DNA of 16,319 nt from assembly GCA_038533155.1 (NCBI GenBank), contig JBCAZH010000063.1, positions 1-16,319 on the forward strand, in the 5' to 3' direction. Each line of letters starts with the position of its first letter. Position 1 is the first letter of the stretch. Under the pieces are notes generated by a model. The model was not told where the DNA came from. It did not search any database and was given only the letters and a program-made list of their open reading frames with translations. Origin of the DNA: CALBPI01 sp038533155 (GTDB lineage: Bacteria > Pseudomonadota > Gammaproteobacteria > Steroidobacterales > Woeseiaceae). Shown here piece by piece: positions 1-5,403 of the stretch. The position numbers and the translations under genes are program-made.

Positions 1-254
1 GCCCTACTGTCAGAGCAAAGCAAATGCGGCAGTGGTGCGCCTACATCCCATTCGACAGGAAAATCGGAGGGTATGGCGTGGGGTTCACGTTTCCGTGAGG
101 CAAGCTCGCGCTCCAGCCTCAACACTTCACGCTTGGCCTCGCGATACTCCTCGATCTCGCCACCCTTGTGCTTTGGAGCGAGAGCAGCGATCGCCTTGTT
201 AAGGCGCTTATTCGCCTCAGCAAGCTTAGACTCGAGACCAGTCTTTCGGAACAT
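1..254 (-). CDS. unrecognised protein, N-terminal part only
   Basis: An open frame of 84 visible codons runs off the left edge without a stop. It begins MFRKTGLESKLAEANKRLNK and is rich in Lys, Arg, Glu and Ala for about 60 residues, which suggests a helical or coiled-coil segment. A more hydrophobic stretch follows, containing FPVEWDVGAPLPHLL. I do not recognise the family and assign no function. The ATG at 254-252 was chosen because it is the only ATG before the frame runs back into the tRNA terminator; there is no clear Shine-Dalgarno sequence. The frame stays open further upstream, which in GC-rich DNA means little. By eye the GC content is lower than in the genes to the right, which fits possible transfer but does not prove it. 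Confidence 0.6.
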   Translation of the reverse strand, partial: MFRKTGLESKLAEANKRLNKAIAALAPKHKGGEIEEYREAKREVLRLERELASRKREPHAIPSDFPVEWDVGAPLPHLLCSDSR

Positions 255-284
255 CGAAGAAGTATATGGCTTGGCGCTGTTGAT

Positions 285-300
285 TGCCCGCGCACGGATT
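285..300 (-). repeat. near-copy of the tRNA-Thr 3' end
   Basis: These 16 bases match 441-456, the 3' end of the tRNA-Thr gene, with one mismatch (CGCGCA here against CGCACA in the tRNA). The copy is in the same orientation, about 155 bp downstream of the tRNA in its direction of transcription. Only the acceptor and part of the T-arm are present, so this is not a tRNA gene. It could be a trace of site-specific integration at the tRNA 3' end or a decayed tRNA copy; chance is unlikely but possible. Confidence 0.5.
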
Positions 301-380
301 GGCGTCGCTAGCGCTCGCCGGTCTCCGCGTGCTGCGCACGCTCCGGCTCGAACCGTAAGCGCGGCTCCATCCGCACAGGC

Positions 381-437
381 AAAAAAATATCCTTTTGAGT
401 TTCCCAGTATCAGCGAGGGAACCTCAAAAGGATATTT
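381..437 (-). terminator. Rho-independent terminator of tRNA-Thr
   Basis: A perfect 15-bp inverted repeat (385-399 with 423-437) is extended inward by five more pairs (401-405 with 417-421) after a single mismatch. On the minus strand the 3' arm runs into seven consecutive T (387-381). The first arm starts at the base right after the encoded CCA, so the hairpin abuts the mature tRNA end. The stem is AT-rich for a terminator but long. On the plus strand the hairpin is followed by only four T, so it might also work weakly in that direction. Confidence 0.8.
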
Positions 438-513
438 TGGTGCCCGCACACGGATTCGAACCGCGGACCTACTGATTACAAATCAGTTGCTCTGCCAACT
501 GAGCTATGCGGGC
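438..513 (-). tRNA. tRNA-Thr (anticodon UGU)
   Basis: The minus strand reads a complete 76-nt cloverleaf: acceptor GCCCGCA/TGCGGGC, D-arm GCTCAGTTGGCAGAGC, anticodon stem ACTGA/TCAGT around a TTTGTAA loop (anticodon TGT), T-arm with GGTTCGAATCC, discriminator A and encoded CCA at 440-438. The anticodon arm matches my memory of E. coli thrU. It decodes ACA and other ACN threonine codons. It follows the SPOR-domain gene by 45 bp. In many gammaproteobacteria the birA-coaX block precedes a tRNA cluster (Thr-Tyr-Gly-Thr) and tufB, but here only this one tRNA is seen before a terminator and an unknown gene. Confidence 0.97.
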
Positions 514-527
514 TCCAAGGGGGACGA

Positions 528-556
528 AGTCTAAAGGGCTAGTGGCTCGCCCGCAA
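528..556 (-). promoter_or_regulatory. possible sigma70 promoter of tRNA-Thr
   Basis: On the minus strand TTGCGG (556-551) and TAGACT (533-528) are separated by 17 bp, matching 3/6 and 4/6 of the sigma70 consensus. Transcription would start near 521, about eight bases before the mature tRNA, behind a C-rich discriminator region of the kind found at stringently controlled stable-RNA promoters. The match is modest; the tRNA could also be read through from the upstream operon. Confidence 0.35.
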
Positions 557-558
557 TG

Positions 559-1275
559 TCAGGGCACACAAGTCGTCGTGTCGCTGAGGGTCACCAGCGA
601 CTCACCGTAGGCGCTCAGGACCTGCGCTTCGGCGTCGGCTGACTCCAACTGCACGTCCAGCCAGTACTGCGGAACATCCCGGTATCGGGGCTCCACCGCG
701 ACCTCAAAGCCCAGCGCTTCCGCCCGCTCCCGGACCGTGTTCTCACCGTTTTCGGTCGAAAACACGCCCAGAGAAATCACGTAACCGCCGGTATCTTCAT
801 CGCGAATTCGGTAGGCCTCTTCCATGCCGCCCGACTGCAGGCGACGCAGCAGCGTGTCGGACTGCGCGCGGTTGCGCACGTTGTCGATGTACACCCAGCG
901 GCCGCTGAACACTTGCCCGTTCTTCGAACGCGAACTCGGGTCGAGCCCCTGCCCGCTCAGCACATCGCTCTCGTCGCGCGCCTCAGCATCGGTTTCAAAA
1001 GGACCGATGGTCGCGCAGCGCGCGGCGTAGGCCGGAACTCCGGGCAATGCACCGGACTCATCGGTTGTCTCATCCAATTCAGGATTCTCGACCGCCGCGG
1101 CAACGGTCTCTGGTTCTGTGGTGTCCGCCTCCGCCTCTGGTGCAGTCGACTCAACGGGCGCGGGCGCCTCCCAAGCGACGCGCTCGATGCCGGGCTCCGC
1201 ATCCTTGCGAACAAAATACTGCCAACCCGCAAACATCAGGTTGGCCGCGAGCAACAACAGAAACAGATTTCTCAT
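559..1275 (-). CDS. SPOR-domain, single-pass inner-membrane protein
   Basis: This is a 238-residue protein. Residues 2-20 form one hydrophobic segment (MRNLFLLLLAANLMFAGWQY), followed by an acidic, Pro/Ala/Glu-rich linker to about residue 80 and a C-terminal globular part. Residues 87-195 resemble a SPOR fold: GPF after Cys87, WVYI at 127-130, and YVISLGVFSTENG at 165-177. SPOR domains bind septal peptidoglycan lacking stem peptides, so a periplasmic cell-wall role is likely, but the substrate is inferred. The start is ATG at 1275, whose A overlaps the coaX stop as ATGA, indicating translational coupling. A longer reading back to 1389 lies inside coaX and was not used. Small SPOR proteins commonly follow coaX in gammaproteobacteria. 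Two Cys (87 and 236) could form a disulfide. Confidence 0.8.
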   Translation of the reverse strand: MRNLFLLLLAANLMFAGWQYFVRKDAEPGIERVAWEAPAPVESTAPEAEADTTEPETVAAAVENPELDETTDESGALPGVPAYAARCATIGPFETDAEARDESDVLSGQGLDPSSRSKNGQVFSGRWVYIDNVRNRAQSDTLLRRLQSGGMEEAYRIRDEDTGGYVISLGVFSTENGENTVRERAEALGFEVAVEPRYRDVPQYWLDVQLESADAEAQVLSAYGESLVTLSDTTTCVP

Positions 1276-2018
1276 GTCACAAGCTCCGCATGGATCGCTA
1301 GCCCCTTCAACACCAGGTGCGGGTCGAACTGCTCCGGCGCACCGAGCGCCGCCGCCAGCATCTCCCCATCTCCGCCAGTGAACCAACAATGGCCGAGATC
1401 GACTGCAACGCCGGTCACAGTCTCGAGTTCTCGTAATGCTCTCACAACCGTGCCTTCAAGTGCGGCCAATGCACCATTGCGCACCGCGTCGCTGGTCGTG
1501 TCGCCAAACGCCGTGCTCGGCGCCTGCGGATCGTCGACGACGATATCGGCGGTGCCGGACATCAGTGTCGATTGCATCAAGCGGAATCCTGGGACGATGT
1601 AGCCGCCCAGGTGCTGGCTGCCACCGACCACGCTATCGACCGTCATCGCGGTACCCGCGTCAACGACCATGGCCGGTTGCGGTTCGCAGCGGCTGACCGC
1701 AATCGCCGCCACCCAACGATCGACGCCGAGGCGTGTCGGATCGTCATACGCGCAGTGCACGCCAACGTGCTCCGCAGTTGTCTTTACGAACTCACTATCG
1801 GCTAGGCCAATCGACTCCAGCGCCGTGCGGACACGCTCAGCGACATCGGCTCCAGCCACGTTGCAGGCGATGACGCGATCGGCGTCTTTAGCAAAATACC
1901 AAGACGGTTCCGACGCGAGCTCCTCGTGCGACAGCGCACCGCTATCGGTGATCGCACCGTCGCGCCACAAGCCCCACTTGCAGCGGGAGTTGCCGATATC
2001 CAGAAGCAGCGCGGTCAA
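1272..2018 (-). CDS. coaX: type III pantothenate kinase
   Basis: CoaX phosphorylates pantothenate, the first step of coenzyme A synthesis, in the cytoplasm. The 248-residue length is normal for the family. Motifs of the ASKHA-fold kinase are present: DIGNSRCKWG at residues 7-16 (phosphate loop), LGVDRW at 97-102, DAGTAMTVD at 120-128 and GGYIVPG at 138-144. The start is a TTG at 2018 that overlaps the birA stop as TTGA; AAGGTGG lies about seven bases upstream and no ATG fits, since the DIGN motif begins only six residues later. The birA-coaX order is conserved in many proteobacteria. A rare TTG start within a 4-base overlap suggests that expression depends on translation of birA. Confidence 0.96.
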   Translation of the reverse strand: MTALLLDIGNSRCKWGLWRDGAITDSGALSHEELASEPSWYFAKDADRVIACNVAGADVAERVRTALESIGLADSEFVKTTAEHVGVHCAYDDPTRLGVDRWVAAIAVSRCEPQPAMVVDAGTAMTVDSVVGGSQHLGGYIVPGFRLMQSTLMSGTADIVVDDPQAPSTAFGDTTSDAVRNGALAALEGTVVRALRELETVTGVAVDLGHCWFTGGDGEMLAAALGAPEQFDPHLVLKGLAIHAELVT

Positions 2019-2821
2019 GCGACCACCTTCAACGGCACCGGTTCGCCGGACGAGATGTAGTGCACCGAGCCCGTTGCATCATCGACTAGCGACAACCGGC
2101 CGGTGTCATCCACCGGACCACACCGACCGGCGTACCCGTCCACCTCGATCGATTGATCGCAGAGCCAATGCATGGCATTGAACGCCGTCATCGTGTCAGC
2201 CATGGACGTCTGCTCGAACGCGGTCATGCACGTCAGCGCCGCTGCCAACACGCCCGACGCCAGCGCGGGCAAATCGACGTTGGGGCTCAATGTCGACACA
2301 TCCGTTACGCCGCGCGCCCATCCCGCTGCCGATGGTGGCAATTCAAAACCGTCGGGTAACCGGTGGTTGATACCCATTCCGGCGACGACCAGAAAGCTGC
2401 CATCCTTCAGCGTGTTGGACTCGACCAGAATGCCGCCGAGCTTGCAGTCGTCGCCGACGAGATCGTTCGGCCATTTCAGAGACACGTCCGGGACGCCCAA
2501 CGTTCGGAGCGCATCGACGATGACAACACCGAGTGACAAGGTCAGCGCTGACGCCGACTCGGGCATCGCCGCGAATCGATACGCCACCGACAAACACAAC
2601 CCAGAGCCCGACGGCGCATGCCAGGTGCGGCCCTGTCGGCCGCGACCTTCCGTCTGGTGCAGCGTCAACGCGGCATGTGCCTCACCAATCGCTGGGGGTA
2701 ACTGACCCATCAACCAGGTGTTTGTCGACGGCAACGTTTCAAACACGCTGACGGTCGCAAGCGCAGCCTCGCGCGCCGCGACGTCATCCAGTGCGCTTTG
2801 CATCGACGCCAACAGGCTCAC
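2015..2821 (-). CDS. birA: biotin-[acetyl-CoA carboxylase] ligase, catalytic-only
   Basis: This enzyme activates biotin to biotinyl-AMP and attaches it to the biotin carboxyl carrier protein of acetyl-CoA carboxylase. With the GTG start at 2821 the protein has 268 residues; the biotin-binding GRGRQGRTW lies at 59-67, KWPND at 116-120 and GGILVE at 129-134, followed by a C-terminal cap domain. The N-terminal winged helix that makes E. coli BirA a repressor of biotin genes is missing, so this looks like a monofunctional ligase that cannot regulate transcription by the E. coli mechanism. The GTG overlaps the plsY stop as GTGA, which is why I prefer it; an ATG at 2803 is the alternative (262 residues). 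Neither has a clear ribosome-binding site. A longer frame to 2968 lies inside plsY. Confidence 0.93.
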   Translation of the reverse strand: MSLLASMQSALDDVAAREAALATVSVFETLPSTNTWLMGQLPPAIGEAHAALTLHQTEGRGRQGRTWHAPSGSGLCLSVAYRFAAMPESASALTLSLGVVIVDALRTLGVPDVSLKWPNDLVGDDCKLGGILVESNTLKDGSFLVVAGMGINHRLPDGFELPPSAAGWARGVTDVSTLSPNVDLPALASGVLAAALTCMTAFEQTSMADTMTAFNAMHWLCDQSIEVDGYAGRCGPVDDTGRLSLVDDATGSVHYISSGEPVPLKVVA

Positions 2822-3444
2822 CGGCGCAGCACCATCAATCGCGTGTTGCGCGACTCTGTGCCGTCGAGCATACGGCGGATGTTCGCCTGGTGCGTCGCGA
2901 TCATAGTCACCCCCATGACCGCCGCAAAAATCAGGAACGGCATGTTGTCGGAACCATAACGAAGCCACACGAGCACGGTCGCCGCGTTCGCCGTGATCAT
3001 CGTCGACAAGCCGACAAAACCGAAACCCATAATGATCAACGCGAACAACACCAGCAGCGGCGGAAACAGAATTGGATCAAACACCAGCAGCGTGCCGACC
3101 AGCGTCGCCGCGCCCTTGCCACCACGGAAGCCGAAAAACAGCGGGAAGCAATGGCCGAACACAGCCGCGGCGCCACAGGCATACGGTAACCACACAGGCG
3201 TCGCGACGCCAGAACCGAAATCGAGCCCGGGCACCCAGCCCGCGGCGAATGCGCCTTTGCCGATATCGATCACGATCACGCCAAGCGCGAACCATTTGCC
3301 CTGGGTTCGAAGCGCATTCGTGCCGCCCGCGTTGCCGCTGCCCATCGAGCGGATGTCGACGCGCCGCAGCTTGCCGATCAGCAAGCTACCCATGACGCTG
3401 CCGAGCGCGTACGCAATAAAGAGTTTGAGGGCGATATCGGTCAT
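2818..3444 (-). CDS. plsY: acyl-phosphate:glycerol-3-phosphate acyltransferase
   Basis: PlsY is the inner-membrane enzyme that transfers an acyl chain from acyl-phosphate to glycerol-3-phosphate, the first acylation of phospholipid synthesis. The 208-residue protein is hydrophobic throughout with about seven membrane segments. It carries the family's three active-site motifs: GSGNAGGTN at 35-43, DIGKG at 60-64 with GHCFP at 97-101, and FRGGKGAAT at 106-114. The ATG at 3444 gives the usual N-terminus. It sits 24 bp after the EamA gene and is coupled to birA by a GTGA overlap. Elsewhere plsY is often near folB or tsaD, so linkage to birA and coaX is less usual; it groups lipid synthesis with supply of biotin and CoA cofactors. 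Confidence 0.96.
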   Translation of the reverse strand: MTDIALKLFIAYALGSVMGSLLIGKLRRVDIRSMGSGNAGGTNALRTQGKWFALGVIVIDIGKGAFAAGWVPGLDFGSGVATPVWLPYACGAAAVFGHCFPLFFGFRGGKGAATLVGTLLVFDPILFPPLLVLFALIIMGFGFVGLSTMITANAATVLVWLRYGSDNMPFLIFAAVMGVTMIATHQANIRRMLDGTESRNTRLMVLRR

Positions 3445-3468
3445 GATCTTATTATCCCACAGGCGTGC

Positions 3469-4347
3469 TCATTCCGTTTGGCGCGACCCGAGCCAAATGC
3501 CGAACAACACCAGCGATGCGCCGAACAACTCGCGCGCGACGATCGGGCGATCGAACAGCAAGATGTCCCAGACAAAACTCAGCATCGGCTGCAACAACAG
3601 CGACAAACCGATCAACGCGGCGGGTACATGCGCAAGGCTACTCGCGATGAACAGCCAACCAAACACATGGGCAAGCACCGCGTACGCGACCAGCCACAGC
3701 CCGTCGGACAGCGTCGGGATGGCGAGCGATTCGCCCTCTGCACCGGCAACCGCACCGAGCATCAAGGCCGAGGCGATCGACACCAGCGCCAGTTCGCGCG
3801 TGGGTAGACCGTCAGCGGACGTGGTTCGCGTCAGCGATTGCGCTTGGCGGAACAACAGCATGTACGCGGCGTAGCTGACCGCGGTGAGCAAGCCAAATAC
3901 GATGCCGGCTTTGTAGTCCGCCGTCAGCGCCGACCAATCGATTCCGACGATCAGCGCGAGGCCGACGAATGCGAGCGGAATCGCGATCAACTGCACGGCG
4001 CGGGGCTTTTGGCCGAACAACACGATCCCGGCGAGCGTCATGAAGAACACCTGGAAATTGCCGAGCAGCGTCGACAAACCCGGGCCGACGTAGATGATGC
4101 TTCTGTGCCAGAACCACAAGTCCGCAGCAAACATAAACGCCGCGGCGATCAGAATCATTGACACTGACAGGCGAGGCAACTTGAACCCGCCGCGCACCAG
4201 CAACCACAGCACGAGCGCGATGCTCCCGAATGCGACGCGATAGAACGCGCTGGTCGTCGCGGGCACGGAAACCAGCGCCACGTAGACCGGCGAGAAGCTG
4301 ATCAACGCCGCACCGAGCAACAAGCGGAATCGTGGGTTCTTCAGCAT
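3469..4347 (-). CDS. EamA/DMT-family transporter
   Basis: A 292-residue, very hydrophobic protein with about ten predicted membrane segments arranged as two EamA-like halves (roughly 10-140 and 150-290). Features of the drug/metabolite transporter superfamily are visible: ALISFSPVYV and FYRVAFGS near the N-terminus, a GNFQVFF segment in the first half, and LLQPMLSFVWDILLF in the second. Such proteins export or import amino acids, nucleosides or other metabolites; the substrate cannot be read from sequence. The ATG at 4347 was chosen; a TTG two codons upstream (4353) is possible. No convincing ribosome-binding site is seen. The gene is divergent from the sdpR-like gene, separated by about 110 bp, and ends 24 bp before plsY, so it probably heads the plsY-birA-coaX-SPOR operon. 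Confidence 0.85.
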   Translation of the reverse strand: MLKNPRFRLLLGAALISFSPVYVALVSVPATTSAFYRVAFGSIALVLWLLVRGGFKLPRLSVSMILIAAAFMFAADLWFWHRSIIYVGPGLSTLLGNFQVFFMTLAGIVLFGQKPRAVQLIAIPLAFVGLALIVGIDWSALTADYKAGIVFGLLTAVSYAAYMLLFRQAQSLTRTTSADGLPTRELALVSIASALMLGAVAGAEGESLAIPTLSDGLWLVAYAVLAHVFGWLFIASSLAHVPAALIGLSLLLQPMLSFVWDILLFDRPIVARELFGASLVLFGIWLGSRQTE

Positions 4348-4421
4348 GCGCAAAACGTCCGACGGGAATGAAAGCGGCGCCTAGTGTAGTAGAAACTCGC
4401 TGCAGAACCTGTACGAAAAAC

Positions 4422-4450
4422 TTGTATTTAGACATTTGTCTAATTATCTT
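4422..4450 (+). promoter_or_regulatory. putative promoter of the sdpR-sdpI pair
   Basis: TTGTAT (4422-4427) and TATCTT (4445-4450) are separated by 17 bp and match 3/6 and 4/6 of the sigma70 consensus. The region is much more AT-rich than its surroundings. Transcription would start at about 4457, at or next to the ATG at 4458, so the message may have no leader. The 16-bp palindrome fills the spacer. Confidence 0.45.
4428..4443. promoter_or_regulatory. 16-bp palindrome, probable ArsR/SdpR-type operator
   Basis: TTAGACATTTGTCTAA is a perfect inverted repeat lying 15 bp upstream of the repressor start codon and inside the proposed promoter spacer. ArsR-family repressors are winged-helix dimers that bind such dyads and usually repress their own gene, so autoregulation is the simple inference. 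It could also affect the divergent EamA gene. Confidence 0.55.
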
Positions 4451-4457
4451 ATTGGCT

Positions 4458-4754
4458 ATGAGCACACAATCTTTATTTAAAGCCCTGGCCGACCCGACGC
4501 GTCGTGAGATTTTGAGCCAGCTTCGCGCCGGCTCATTGACTGCCGGCGAGCTCGCAGAGGTTTTCACGATCACCAAGGCCTCGTTGTCGCATCACTTCAA
4601 TTTACTGAAACAAGCCGACCTCGTGCGCACCGAGCGCCGCGGCCAGCACATCGTCTATTCGCTGAACACGACCGTGTTACAAGACGCCGCGAGCCTACTG
4701 CTCGATCTCGTGCAAACCGAACCAGAACCCAAGGAGCTGACCGATGACGTCTAA
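4458..4754 (+). CDS. ArsR-family repressor, SdpR-like
   Basis: A 98-residue winged-helix protein. The start of the domain, LFKALADPTRREIL at residues 6-19, is a hallmark of the ArsR/SdpR group; the recognition helix spans about 39-51 (TKASLSHHFNLLKQADLV region) and the wing is RTERRGQHIVYSL. No Cys pairs of the metal-sensing ArsR/SmtB sites are present, indeed there is no Cys at all, so it is not a classic metalloregulator. The start at 4458 matches the family N-terminus; the frame extends back to 4332, but that part reads through the promoter. There is no ribosome-binding site, consistent with a leaderless message. It overlaps the SdpI-like gene by 11 bases. In Bacillus subtilis SdpR represses sdpRI and is held at the membrane by SdpI; a similar circuit is possible here but unproven. 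Confidence 0.9.
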   Translation: MSTQSLFKALADPTRREILSQLRAGSLTAGELAEVFTITKASLSHHFNLLKQADLVRTERRGQHIVYSLNTTVLQDAASLLLDLVQTEPEPKELTDDV

Positions 4755-5403
4755 GACCGCTGATCGCATTTGTGGCGTGTTGGTTTTGTTGATCGCGGTC
4801 GCTGGGATCGCTGCCTACCCGACGTTACCCGACCAAGTGCCGTTCCATTGGAATGCGGCGGGCGAGGTCGACGGCTTCAGCAGCCGACTCACGGCCGTGT
4901 TGTTTGGACCGGCGCTTGCGGTTTTTACGTGGCTGCTCATCCGAATCATTCCGAGCATTTCGCCGCGCGGCTACCGAACCGATGGTTTTCAAGACGTACT
5001 CGCCATCCTGCAGGTGGCGATGGTTGCGTTTATGGTCGGTCTCGGCACACTGATACTGCTGTCCGCAAAAGGCGTCGAGATTTCGATGGAACGCTGGATG
5101 CCGATCGCCGTCGGTTTATTGTTCGCGCTGATCGGCAACTACCTCGGCAAGGTTCGCAAGAACTTCTTCATCGGTATCCGCACGCCGTGGACACTCGCAA
5201 GCGACGAAGTGTGGGCGCGCACCCATCGGCTGGGCGGCTACTTGTTTGTCGCTTGCGGCATCGCGCTTATCGGCTGCGGCGCGCTCGGTATCAACTCGGC
5301 GCTTTTCGTTGGTATCCCGCTAATCGCAGCGGTGACGCCGGTCGTCTATTCGTATGTCGCGTACCGCAATCTAGAAGGGTTCGATCAGGACACGTCAGCC
5401 TGA
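4744..5403 (+). CDS. SdpI/DUF1648-family membrane protein
   Basis: A 219-residue protein with about six membrane segments. The N-terminal DUF1648 signature YPTLPDQVPFHWNAAGEVDG lies at residues 25-44, and the SdpI signature (GNYLGKVRKNFFIGIRTPWT at 131-150, then VWARTHRLGGY) in the second half. In B. subtilis SdpI gives immunity to the SdpC toxin and sequesters the SdpR repressor. Family members are widespread in species without sdpABC, where their role is unknown, and no toxin gene is seen here. The ATG at 4744 has a good GGAG site seven bases upstream. The gene ends convergently with the sensor kinase gene and overlaps it by nine bases, leaving no room for a terminator between them. Confidence 0.88.
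   Translation: MTSKTADRICGVLVLLIAVAGIAAYPTLPDQVPFHWNAAGEVDGFSSRLTAVLFGPALAVFTWLLIRIIPSISPRGYRTDGFQDVLAILQVAMVAFMVGLGTLILLSAKGVEISMERWMPIAVGLLFALIGNYLGKVRKNFFIGIRTPWTLASDEVWARTHRLGGYLFVACGIALIGCGALGINSALFVGIPLIAAVTPVVYSYVAYRNLEGFDQDTSA

Noticed and set aside
73..534. Plus-strand frame of 153 codons containing GARTRIRTADLLITNQ
   Set aside because: Its C-terminal part is the translated complement of the tRNA-Thr gene, a frequently mis-annotated artefact, and its N-terminal part is antisense to the partial gene at the left edge.
1276..1389. N-terminal extension of the SPOR gene
   Set aside because: The extra 38 codons lie inside coaX, lack a membrane segment and would bury the signal-anchor; ATG at 1275 overlaps the coaX stop exactly.
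4348..4421. Search for a promoter of the EamA-plsY operon on the minus strand
   Set aside because: TACACT-like -10 candidates exist but none has an acceptable -35 at 16-18 bp, so none is reported.
4332..4457. N-terminal extension of the ArsR-family gene
   Set aside because: It would be translated from the promoter/operator region and into the EamA gene; the family N-terminus begins at 4458.
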